The notes under the pieces: generated by a model
Databases searched by the model: none
Told to the model about the DNA's origin: nothing
Seen by the model: only the letters and a program-made list of their open reading frames with translations
Assembly: GCA_964594045.1 (NCBI GenBank)
Contig: CAZQKR010000018.1
Span: forward strand, 28,481 to 92,480
DNA: 64,000 nt
Direction of reading: 5' to 3'
Origin: UBA2365 sp964594045
GTDB taxonomy: Bacteria > Bacteroidota > Bacteroidia > Chitinophagales > Saprospiraceae
Shown: one piece after another, positions 1 to 6,944 of the stretch
How the letters are laid out: each line of letters opens with the position of its first letter
How positions within the stretch are numbered: position 1 is the stretch's first letter
Translations under genes and position numbers: made by a program

Positions 1-810
1 AAGGAAGGTCGTAAACTTCTGGAAAAATGGGCAAACAAAAATAATGCTTCCTTTACAGGGATGATCATTCCTAATGTTTTTGGCCCGTTTGGACATCCAT
101 ATTATAATTCGGTTGTGGCGACTTTCTGTCATCAGTTGACCCACAACGAAACACCAAAAATCGATGTGGACGGCACAATGAACCTGATCTATGTTGGCGA
201 ACTGGTCAGCAAAATCATTCAGATCATCGATCAGGCTGCCATCGCCGGAATCAATGGAGATCATGAAATTCAAGAAGTTTCTATACCGCGTACCACCACA
301 TTGACCGTTTCGGATCTGTTGCAATTATTGGAATCTTACCGGGACAATTACTTTGCAAAAGCTGAGATCCCCGATCTGGATGAACCATATAAAAGGAATT
401 TGTGGAACACCTTTTTGTGTTACCTGGATCACGAAAACTTCTATCCTTATCATTTGAAATTGAATACGGATGATCGTGGTTCCTTTGTGGAAACGGTCAA
501 ACTGAACAGTGGCGGACAGATCAGCTTTTCCACTACCAAACCCGGAATTACAAGAGGAAATCATTTCCATACACGAAAAGCGGAACGTTTTGCAGTGATC
601 AAAGGAAAAGCTTTGATTGAACTGAGAAGGGTAGGTACTGACAAGGTGATGAGCTTTGAACTGGATGGCAGCAGGCCTTCCTTTGTGGATATGCCCGTTT
701 GGTACACACATAATATTACGAATATCGGCACTGAAGATTTATACACCATATTCTGGATCAATGAGCATTATGATGCAAATGATCCGGATACGTTTTTTGA
801 GAATGTATGA
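1..810 (+). CDS. capF: CapF/FnlB/WbjC-type UDP-sugar reductase with C-terminal cupin (5' end outside window)
   Basis: The reading frame is open from the first base, so the N-terminal Rossmann part (roughly 100 residues by comparison with the family) lies outside the window. The 269 visible residues hold the end of a short-chain dehydrogenase domain (NVFGPFG, then NSVVATFCHQ) and a C-terminal cupin with GITRGNHFHTRKAERF and WYTHNITN. This SDR-plus-cupin layout is typical of CapF/FnlB/WbjC, the bifunctional enzyme that reduces the 4-keto sugar during UDP-L-FucNAc synthesis in the cytoplasm. The next pathway gene, capG, follows at 1636, but a four-helix-bundle gene and two repeat arrays lie between them. 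A 21-bp repeat array starts directly after the TGA stop. Family assignment is firm. The missing start cannot be judged. Confidence 0.93.
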   Translation, partial: KEGRKLLEKWANKNNASFTGMIIPNVFGPFGHPYYNSVVATFCHQLTHNETPKIDVDGTMNLIYVGELVSKIIQIIDQAAIAGINGDHEIQEVSIPRTTTLTVSDLLQLLESYRDNYFAKAEIPDLDEPYKRNLWNTFLCYLDHENFYPYHLKLNTDDRGSFVETVKLNSGGQISFSTTKPGITRGNHFHTRKAERFAVIKGKALIELRRVGTDKVMSFELDGSRPSFVDMPVWYTHNITNIGTEDLYTIFWINEHYDANDPDTFFENV

Positions 811-922
811 AGAGCCAGGGCAAAAGTGGAAAGAGCCAGGGCAAAAGTGGAAAGAGCCAGGGCAAAGGTGGAAAGAGCCAAGGCAAAAGTAGGAAGAGCC
901 AAGGCAAAAGTAGGAAGAGCCA
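811..922. repeat. 21-bp tandem array, left arm (five units plus part)
   Basis: About five head-to-tail units of 21 bp begin at the base after the capF stop codon. Each has the core aagagccaaggcaaaag or the variant aagagccagggcaaaag, followed by tgga or tagg. The array ends 20 bp before the GTG of the four-helix-bundle gene. The same core appears in reverse complement downstream of that gene (1293-1624), so the gene lies between inverted arrays. The 21-bp unit has no stop in some frames, which makes spurious open frames; these are not coding. Confidence 0.95.
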
Positions 923-941
923 AATTGGATAAAAGAGTTGA

Positions 942-1292
942 GTGAAGGAGAATGATTTATTGAATAGGATTTTTGATTTTGGTGTCAGATGTTTAAAACT
1001 ATTGAGAACATTGCCAAATCATTCTGAATACCAAATAATTAAGCATCAATTAGGTAGATCTTCAACCTCAATTGGTGCAAATTATGAAGAGTCCCAGGCA
1101 GGTTCTTCTAAAGCAGATTTTAAAAATAAAGTAAGGATTGCATTGAAAGAAGCCAGGGAAACAAATTATTGGCTCAGGATATTAAAAGCTTTGGATGAAA
1201 CAAATAACATAGAATTGGACAATTTGATCCAGGAAAGTAAAGAACTCAAAAATATTTTAGGAAGTATCGTTAATAAAACCAAATTAAATTAA
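942..1292 (+). CDS. Four-helix-bundle protein, S23 / rRNA intervening-sequence family, copy 1
   Basis: This small 116-residue all-alpha protein starts at GTG (MKENDLL). It carries the family hallmarks: LGRSSTSIGANYEESQAGSS, then SKADFKNKVRIALKEARETN and YWLRILKAL. The family (TIGR02436-like) is known from intervening sequences in 23S rRNA genes and as stand-alone genes, and its fold resembles the Avd accessory protein of diversity-generating retroelements. No biochemical activity is established for stand-alone copies, and none is claimed here. The gene is inserted between capF and capG, which are normally consecutive in UDP-FucNAc loci, and inverted arrays of a 21-bp repeat flank it. No reverse transcriptase or transposase is nearby. 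A second, divergent copy lies at 25425-25811 in an unrelated repeat family. Confidence 0.9.
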   Translation: MKENDLLNRIFDFGVRCLKLLRTLPNHSEYQIIKHQLGRSSTSIGANYEESQAGSSKADFKNKVRIALKEARETNYWLRILKALDETNNIELDNLIQESKELKNILGSIVNKTKLN

Positions 1293-1629
1293 CTTTTTCC
1301 CCCTTGGCTCTTCCCACTTTTGCCTTGGCTCCTTAAACTTTTTCCTTGGCTCTTTTACCTTTTTACCTGGCTCTTTTATTTTATTCCCCTGGCTCATTTA
1401 CCTTTTCCCCTGACTCTTTTACCTTTTGCCTTGNNNNNNNNNNNNNNNNNNNNNNNNNNNNNNNNNNNNNNNNNNNNNNNNNNNNNNNNNNNNNNNNNNN
1501 NNNNNNNNNNNNNNNNNNNNNNNNNNNNNNNNNGCTCTTTTACCTTTTGCCTTGGCTCTTTTACCTTTTGCCTTGGCTCTTTTACCTTTTGCCTTGGCTC
1601 TTTTACCTTATGCCTTGGCTCATAAAAAA
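1293..1629. repeat. 21-bp tandem array, right arm (inverted relative to 811-922), with assembly gap
   Basis: Tandem units of 21 bp with the plus-strand core cttttgccttggctctt run from just after the four-helix-bundle stop to a few bases before the capG ATG. The core is the reverse complement of the left-arm core; the four or five bases that complete the unit differ (gtaa here, tagg or tgga on the left). The first units (1293-1425) are degenerate and the last ones (1534-1612) are almost identical, suggesting recent expansion near capG. A 100-N gap interrupts the array, so its length is not known. Confidence 0.95.
1434..1533. other. Assembly gap (100 N) inside the 21-bp array
   Basis: Exactly 100 N, the usual placeholder for a scaffold gap of unknown size. 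It lies inside the near-identical part of the 21-bp array, which explains the assembly failure. Confidence 0.99.
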
Positions 1630-1635
1630 ATTAAA

Positions 1636-2841
1636 ATGAAAAAACTCAAAGTAATGACCGTTGTCGGTACACGCCCTGAGATCATCCGGCTCTCCCGGGT
1701 AATGGCCAGACTGGATGCATCCGAAGCCATCGACCACATCACGGTGCATACCGGACAAAACTACGACTACGAACTTAATGAGATCTTTTACGAAGACCTG
1801 AGCATTCGTAAGCCTGATCATTTCCTCAATGCAGCAGGAGCCACTGCCACGGCTACTATAGGCCAGATCCTCATCAACATCGAACCCATACTGGATAAGG
1901 TCCAACCCGATGCATTCCTGGTATTGGGAGATACCAACAGTTGTCTAAGTGCCATCCCGGCAAAAAAAAGACATATTCCGGTATTTCATATGGAAGCGGG
2001 CAACCGGTGTTTCGACCAACGCGTTCCGGAAGAAACAAACAGGAAGATCGTGGACCACATCTCGGACATCAATATGCCATACAGCAGCATTGCCCGGGAA
2101 TACTTGCTGAGGGAAGGTATTCCACCCGACAGGATCATCAAAACCGGTTCCCCCATGTACGAAGTTTTGCATCATTACATGCCGAAGATCCAGTCATCGG
2201 ATGTTTTATCAAGAATTGGACTTGAAAAAGACAAGTATTTTGTCGTTTCCGCCCACAGGGAGGAGAACATCAACAACGATAAAAATTTCAACGGACTCTT
2301 AACTGCCCTCAATCTCATCGCAGAAAAATACGGCTTTCCTATCATCGTCAGTACGCATCCGCGGACACGCAAGAAGCTGGAGGAGTTTAAGAGCCAAGGC
2401 AAAAGTGGAAAGAGCCAGGTTGTGCTGCATTCATTGATACATTGGCAAAAGCCGATGGGTTTTTCTGATTATAATGCATTGCAGATGAATGCTTTAGCAG
2501 TGCTTTCGGACTCCGGTACCATTTCAGAGGAATCCTCCATTTTGAATTTCCGGGCATTGAACATCCGCGAAGCGCATGAACGTCCTGAGGCCATGGAAGA
2601 AGCCAGTGTGATGATGGTGGGTTTGAATCCCGACAGGATCATGCAGGGATTGGTGCAACTGCAATACCAGAATACCGGTTCACGCACTGCAATTCATGTT
2701 GCACAGATCACAGATCACAGATCACAGATCACAAATTTACAGCCTGTTGCAGACTACTCAACACCAAGTGTAAGTGAAAAAGTCGTCCGGATCATCCTTG
2801 GCTACACTGATTATATCAAACGAACCGTGTGGAATGAGTGA
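1636..2841 (+). CDS. capG: UDP-N-acetyl-L-fucosamine-forming 2-epimerase (CapG/FnlC/WbjD, WecB-like) carrying two in-frame repeat insertions
   Basis: This 401-residue GT-B-fold non-hydrolysing UDP-HexNAc 2-epimerase has TVVGTRPEIIRL at the N-terminus, HTGQNYDYELNEIF, LGDTNSC, HMEAGNRCFDQRVPEETNRK and SDSGTISEESSILNF. These match the CapG/FnlC/WbjD branch, which makes UDP-L-FucNAc after CapF. The ATG at 1636 starts the first beta strand; any upstream extension would run through repeats and N. Two segments look foreign. Residues 252-261 (KSQGKSGKSQ) are encoded by one and a half units of the 21-bp array found upstream. Residues near 357-366 are encoded by four agatcac heptamers of the array that follows the gene. 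Both keep the frame. From memory of the family the protein is about 20 residues longer than usual, consistent with the two insertions. Whether it is still active is unknown; the recognisable family motifs are intact. Confidence 0.93.
   Translation: MKKLKVMTVVGTRPEIIRLSRVMARLDASEAIDHITVHTGQNYDYELNEIFYEDLSIRKPDHFLNAAGATATATIGQILINIEPILDKVQPDAFLVLGDTNSCLSAIPAKKRHIPVFHMEAGNRCFDQRVPEETNRKIVDHISDINMPYSSIAREYLLREGIPPDRIIKTGSPMYEVLHHYMPKIQSSDVLSRIGLEKDKYFVVSAHREENINNDKNFNGLLTALNLIAEKYGFPIIVSTHPRTRKKLEEFKSQGKSGKSQVVLHSLIHWQKPMGFSDYNALQMNALAVLSDSGTISEESSILNFRALNIREAHERPEAMEEASVMMVGLNPDRIMQGLVQLQYQNTGSRTAIHVAQITDHRSQITNLQPVADYSTPSVSEKVVRIILGYTDYIKRTVWNE
2389..2418 (+). repeat. 21-bp repeat unit embedded in capG coding sequence
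   Basis: Thirty bases, one full unit (core aagagccaaggcaaaag then tgga) plus the start of the next (aagagccag), match the array at 811-922 in the same orientation. They begin exactly on a codon boundary and add ten codons between the conserved segments STHPRTRKKLEEF and VVLHS. This ties the array family to events beyond simple slippage at one place. Confidence 0.9.
2705..2732 (+). repeat. Four agatcac heptamers embedded near the 3' end of capG
   Basis: Four perfect head-to-tail heptamers lie within the coding sequence, between the segments reading NTGSRTAI and VADYS. The same heptamer dominates the array that begins at the capG stop codon. Confidence 0.9.
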
Positions 2842-3000
2842 ACAGTGAACAGTGATCAGTGATCAGTAACACGAATTCACGCATCACGCATCACGGATCA
2901 CAGATCACGGATCACGCATTACGCATCACAGATCACAGATCACAGATCACGCATCACGCATTACGGATCACGCATCAAAGATCACAGCTCACAGCTCATC
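2838..3000. repeat. Heptamer array (agatcac / gcatcac / ggatcac) with inverted left end
   Basis: About twenty 7-bp units. The first four (gtgaaca twice, gtgatca twice) are in reverse orientation and overlap the capG stop codon. After a short centre (gtaacacgaattcac) the rest read gcatcac, ggatcac, agatcac and variants. The inverted-then-direct layout parallels the other arrays of this window. No coding potential is seen. Confidence 0.93.
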
Positions 3001-3011
3001 ATGTGAAAAGA

Positions 3012-3110
3012 GATTGAACACGAATAACACGGATCAGACGGATACACACGGATAAAAACCCGAGCCAATCCGTAAAATCTGCGTCATCCGTGTTCATAAA
3101 AGATATCAAC
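3012..3110. repeat. Imperfect dyad element built on the cacggat / atccgtg motif
   Basis: The left part repeats acacggat- and acggat-like words (aataacacggatcagacgg, acacacggat). The right part carries the complement (catccgtgttc). It can form a long imperfect hairpin. It lies between the heptamer array and the first gene of the AT-rich glycan island and so marks that junction. I see no gene in 2842-3149. Confidence 0.7.
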
Positions 3111-3149
3111 CTATATCAAACATTTACACGATATAAATTCTAAGTCATT

Positions 3150-4154
3150 ATGAAAAATGTAAAAATTATTGCTGAAATTGGTCAAGCTCATGAAGGTAGT
3201 TTAGGAATTGCTCATAGTTTTATTGATGCTCTTAAAACTACTAAGGTTGATGCAATTAAGTTTCAGACACATTTGGCAGAGGCTGAGAGTAGTATTTATG
3301 AGCCATTTAGAATTAATTTTTCATATCAAGACCAAAGTAGATACGATTACTGGAAAAGGATGGAGTTCAACATTGATGAATGGAGTGGACTTAAGAAACA
3401 TTGCGAGGATTTGGAAATGGAATTTATAAGTTCACCATTTTCCATAGCAGCTGTTGAACTTCTAGAAAAGATTGGTGTAAAAAGGTACAAAGTAGGATCA
3501 GGTGAAGTTACAAATTTTCTGCTTTTAAAGAAAATATGTATGACAAAAAAACCAATAATTTTATCGTCTGGCTTAAGTGATCTTAGTGAATTAGATAGTT
3601 CGATTGAATTTATTAAATCTTATAATTCTGATTTATCTATTTTGCAATGTACAACGGCTTACCCAACAAAAGCTGGAGAATGGGGATTAAAATCTATACC
3701 CTTTTTAAAACAAAGGTATAATTTGCCAGTCGGTTATTCTGATCATAGTGGAAAAACATATCCTTCAATTGCTGCAATAGCCCTTGGAGCAGAAATTTTA
3801 GAATTTCATGTTACATTTGACAGAAGAATGTTTGGCCCTGATTCAAAAGCTTCACTCACGATCAATGAAATATCCAATTTAGTTGAAGCTGTGAGGGAAC
3901 TAGAAAGTGATTTCTTAAATCATGAAGGTAAATTAATCATTGATAATGTTGGACAATTAAAAAATATTTTTGAAAAGTCTCTAGCAATAAATAGAGATAT
4001 GAATGCAGAACAGATAATAACATTTAATGACCTAGAGGCAAAAAAACCCAAAGGGTATGGAATAGACGCTCGCATTTTTGAAGAAGTTATCGGTCGTAAA
4101 CTAAAATATAGCATGAAAAAAGGTAGTTTTTTAAAAGAAGAGGATTTGTTATGA
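3150..4154 (+). CDS. neuB: N-acetylneuraminate (sialic acid) synthase, NeuB/SpsE family
   Basis: This 334-residue enzyme condenses an N-acetylated hexosamine (ManNAc for Neu5Ac) with phosphoenolpyruvate. The N-terminal TIM barrel shows IAEIGQAHEG, DAIKFQTH, FISSPFS, YKVGSGE, LSSGLSDLSE, LQCTTAYP and YSDHSG. The C-terminal SAF/antifreeze-like domain (residues about 270-334) shows SLAINRDM and GYGIDARIFEEVIGRKL. It is the first gene of a tightly overlapping run (neuB-neuC overlap 4 bp, neuC-neuA 1 bp). No legionaminic or pseudaminic acid genes of the LegB/LegC/PseB/PseC type are seen nearby, so a Neu5Ac-type product is the simplest reading, but the substrate is inferred. The sequence is far richer in A+T than capG upstream. 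Confidence 0.9.
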   Translation: MKNVKIIAEIGQAHEGSLGIAHSFIDALKTTKVDAIKFQTHLAEAESSIYEPFRINFSYQDQSRYDYWKRMEFNIDEWSGLKKHCEDLEMEFISSPFSIAAVELLEKIGVKRYKVGSGEVTNFLLLKKICMTKKPIILSSGLSDLSELDSSIEFIKSYNSDLSILQCTTAYPTKAGEWGLKSIPFLKQRYNLPVGYSDHSGKTYPSIAAIALGAEILEFHVTFDRRMFGPDSKASLTINEISNLVEAVRELESDFLNHEGKLIIDNVGQLKNIFEKSLAINRDMNAEQIITFNDLEAKKPKGYGIDARIFEEVIGRKLKYSMKKGSFLKEEDLL

Positions 4155-5308
4155 CAAAAAGGAAAATATGTGTAGTTATAACGGCAAGGCCAAGTTATAG
4201 CAGAGTTAAAACATTGTTAACTGCTCTAAAACAAAATGAAAAAACTGAATTAATTTTGGTTGTTTCTGGATCTGCCTTACTTGATAGATATGGAAGCGCT
4301 GTGAATGTTATTGAGAAGGATGGATTTCAAATTGCAGCAAAAGTTTATAATATCCTTGAGGGAGAAAATCTCACAGCGGCAGCAAAAACAACGGGAATTG
4401 GAATAGTTGAATTAACTTCAGTTTTTCAAAGATTGAATCCTGATATTGTTGTAACTATTGCTGATCGATTTGAAACTATGGCAACAGCAATATCTGCATC
4501 TTATATGAATATTCCTTTAGCACATATTCAGGGAGGGGAAGTTACTGGAAATATTGATGAAAAAGTTAGACATAGTATAACCAAACTTGCTGACTATCAT
4601 TTTGTAGCTTCTGAGGGAGCAAGAGAGAGAGTGATCAAACTTGGCGAAAATCCAGAAATGGTGTTTAATACAGGTTGCCCTTCAATTGATCTTGCTGCGA
4701 CAGTATTAAAACATCCATTTTTTAATTTTAATCCAATACAAAAATATGGTGGTGTTGGGGCATCATTAAATCTAGAGAAAGATTATTTAGTTGTACTGCA
4801 ACATCCAGTAACAACTGAACCTCAAGCTTCAAGGAAACATATTCTTGATACTTTACAGGCTATTTATGAAATAAACATACCAACATTGTGGTTTTGGCCT
4901 AATGTTGATGCAGGTAGTGATGGTACTTCAAAAGGAATAAGATCTTTCAGAGAACAGTATCAGCCAAAAAATATACATTTTTTTAAAAACATGGAGCCTG
5001 ATGACTTTTTAAAAGTACTAATCCATTGTCGCTGCTTAATAGGAAATTCGAGTGTAGGTATCCGTGAATGTTCATATTTAGGTGTGCCTGTTGTTAATAT
5101 TGGAGATCGCCAATTTCGAAGAGATAGAGGAAATAATGTAATTGATACGATATACGATAAAGATGAAATTAAAACAGCTGTATTCTTTTGGCTTAATAAC
5201 GAAAAGCCAAGAAAGTCTAAAATTTACGGAGGTGGCAATGCTGGTGAAAAAATTGCTTCGAAACTTGCAGAAGTCCCTTTAATTTTTCATAAAACTATTG
5301 AATTCTAG
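4151..5308 (+). CDS. neuC: Hydrolysing UDP-GlcNAc 2-epimerase (NeuC type)
   Basis: This 385-residue GT-B-fold epimerase releases ManNAc and UDP from UDP-GlcNAc, giving the substrate for NeuB. Visible segments are VVITARPSYSRV near the N-terminus, DIVVTIADRFETMA, IPLAHIQGGEVTGNIDEKVR, ITKLADYHFVAS, VLQHPVTTE and LIGNSSVGIRECSYLGVPVVNIG. The arrangement is that of NeuC rather than WecB: a GGEVTGNIDE segment rather than the EAGNR segment of non-hydrolysing enzymes. The ATG overlaps the neuB stop as ATGA, implying translational coupling. One departure is ADRFE where many NeuC proteins have GDRFE. Confidence 0.9.
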   Translation: MTKRKICVVITARPSYSRVKTLLTALKQNEKTELILVVSGSALLDRYGSAVNVIEKDGFQIAAKVYNILEGENLTAAAKTTGIGIVELTSVFQRLNPDIVVTIADRFETMATAISASYMNIPLAHIQGGEVTGNIDEKVRHSITKLADYHFVASEGARERVIKLGENPEMVFNTGCPSIDLAATVLKHPFFNFNPIQKYGGVGASLNLEKDYLVVLQHPVTTEPQASRKHILDTLQAIYEINIPTLWFWPNVDAGSDGTSKGIRSFREQYQPKNIHFFKNMEPDDFLKVLIHCRCLIGNSSVGIRECSYLGVPVVNIGDRQFRRDRGNNVIDTIYDKDEIKTAVFFWLNNEKPRKSKIYGGGNAGEKIASKLAEVPLIFHKTIEF

Positions 5309-6006
5309 TGAAGACTATTGCCATCATTCCAGCAAGAAAAGGTTCTAAAGGCGTTCCTCGAAAAAATACAATTCCATTACTAGGTAAACCTTTAATATCA
5401 TATACTATTGAAGCCGCGCTTAAAAGTCAACACGTATCAGGAATTATAGTAAGTAGTGATGATGAAAAAGTATTAGACATTGTGTCTCAGTTCAAAAAAG
5501 TAGAATTTCATCTTCGACCAGATTCATTGGCATCTGATACCAGTCCGATTTCGGACACCATTGAAGATGTGTTGAGTAAATTTTCAATTGCAAATGAAGC
5601 TGATTATTTGATGCTTTTGCAACCTACTGCGCCGCTGCGCACAGAAAAAAATATTGATGATGCAATTCAATTAATGGTTGAGAACCCTGCTTTTAATAGC
5701 CTAGTCAGCGTATGCGAAATGCAGGATATGCATCCAGGCAGAATGTATTGGAAAGAAGATAAAATTTTAACACCCATAATGAATTCTTATGAACATTTGA
5801 GGAGGCAAGATATTCCAGTTGCATACTACAGGAATGGATCTATTTATATAGTGAAGAAAGAAATTTTTTGTTTAAAAAAGCAAGTAATTGTTACGCCAAC
5901 TGGTGCATATATTATGCCATATGCCTGGCTTTTAAATATAGATGAAAAAAGGGATGTGATAATTGCTGAATCAATAATGAAAGCATGGTTCGAAGGTCAA
6001 TTATAA
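5308..6006 (+). CDS. neuA: CMP-sialic acid synthetase (acylneuraminate cytidylyltransferase)
   Basis: This 232-residue nucleotidyltransferase activates the nonulosonic acid with CTP for transfer. The N-terminal nucleotide-binding motif is IPARKGSKGVPRKN. It is followed by GKPLISYTIEAAL, IIVSSDDEKVL, HLRPDSLASDTSP, LLQPTAPLRT and YYRNGSIYI, all standard for the family. The GTG start shares its G with the last base of the neuC TAG stop. The protein ends shortly after DEKRD and lacks the extra hydrolase domain of some NeuA proteins. With neuB and neuC it completes a minimal UDP-GlcNAc to CMP-sialate route. Confidence 0.9.
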   Translation: MKTIAIIPARKGSKGVPRKNTIPLLGKPLISYTIEAALKSQHVSGIIVSSDDEKVLDIVSQFKKVEFHLRPDSLASDTSPISDTIEDVLSKFSIANEADYLMLLQPTAPLRTEKNIDDAIQLMVENPAFNSLVSVCEMQDMHPGRMYWKEDKILTPIMNSYEHLRRQDIPVAYYRNGSIYIVKKEIFCLKKQVIVTPTGAYIMPYAWLLNIDEKRDVIIAESIMKAWFEGQL

Positions 6007-6944
6007 TGGATGTTTTAAATATTGAACCTGAGGGTTATAGTACAAATGCAATTCAAACTTGGGTTAATTATGGATTTCATTATAAAGAAACAACTTGGGA
6101 AAAAATTGATAATGAAACAAAACTGTTAAAAACCAATATTCTGATTGTCAGACTTTCAAAGATGATTAACAGTGAAGTTCTAGATAAATTTCCAAATTTG
6201 TCTTATTTGATTAGTGCAACTACAGGTATTGATCATATTGATTATCCTGAACTAACAAAAAGAAATATTAAGTTAATCAGTTTGAGGGAACATGATGAAT
6301 TTTTAAAAACTATTCCATCGACAGCTGAACATGCCTGGGCTCTTTTACTTGCCTTGGTTAGAAAAATCCCGGCATCGAGCAATGATGTCCAAAATGGAAA
6401 TTGGAATCGAGATAAATTTAGAGGCAACCAACTGAAAAATAAAACATTAGGAATAATTGGATTGGGGAGAACTGGGACATTAGTCGCAAATTATGCAGTT
6501 GCTTTTGGAATGAAGGTAGGGTATTATGATCCTTATATTAAAGAAAATGAACAATTTAAGCTATTTCTTTCACTCGATTCATTGCTTTCAAATAGTGATA
6601 TTGTATCAATTCATGTTCATCTATCATCAGAGACGAAGCATTTAATCAATGAATCCAATATCACTTCATTTAAACCTGGTTCTTTTTTAATTAATACATC
6701 TAGGGGTAAAATAATACAAGAATATGCAATAATAAAGGCAATTAAGGAAAAAAAAATAGCTGGTTTTGCAACTGATGTTCTTTATGATGAATTTTCAAGT
6801 AATTTTGGGTCGAATTCCTTAATATCCCTGATGAGAAATGGTGAAAACATAATTATTACTCCACACATAGCAGGTGGGACTTGGGAAGCAATGCACATGT
6901 GCGAAGAGTATTTAGCAGATTTCTTTGTTAAAAATTTTGAATAA
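6006..6944 (+). CDS. D-isomer-specific 2-hydroxyacid dehydrogenase (SerA/HPR-like)
   Basis: This 312-residue NAD-dependent dehydrogenase has a split catalytic domain and a central Rossmann domain: TLGIIGLGRTGTLVANYA, YYDPYIKE, VSIHVHLSSETKHLIN, INTSRGKIIQE and TDVLYDE, then TPHIAGGTWEA with the catalytic His. The family oxidises or reduces 2-hydroxy/2-keto acids. The substrate cannot be told from sequence. The ATG shares its first A with the neuA stop codon (TAATG), placing it firmly in the sialic-acid operon. A role in making or recycling a keto-acid precursor or an unusual acidic sugar is possible but is inference. An upstream in-frame start at 5985 would overlap neuA and is less likely. 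Confidence 0.85.
   Translation: MDVLNIEPEGYSTNAIQTWVNYGFHYKETTWEKIDNETKLLKTNILIVRLSKMINSEVLDKFPNLSYLISATTGIDHIDYPELTKRNIKLISLREHDEFLKTIPSTAEHAWALLLALVRKIPASSNDVQNGNWNRDKFRGNQLKNKTLGIIGLGRTGTLVANYAVAFGMKVGYYDPYIKENEQFKLFLSLDSLLSNSDIVSIHVHLSSETKHLINESNITSFKPGSFLINTSRGKIIQEYAIIKAIKEKKIAGFATDVLYDEFSSNFGSNSLISLMRNGENIIITPHIAGGTWEAMHMCEEYLADFFVKNFE

Noticed and set aside
656..892. Open frame overlapping the capF end and the left array
   Set aside because: Shadow frame of capF that continues only through repeat units.
811..1629. Diversity-generating retroelement
   Set aside because: The four-helix-bundle gene resembles Avd-type folds, but there is no reverse transcriptase, no template/variable repeat pair and no target gene with biased A-site variation.
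1320..1635. Open frames running through the 21-bp array and N gap into capG
   Set aside because: They consist of repeat units and N. The real capG begins at the ATG at 1636, where family similarity starts.
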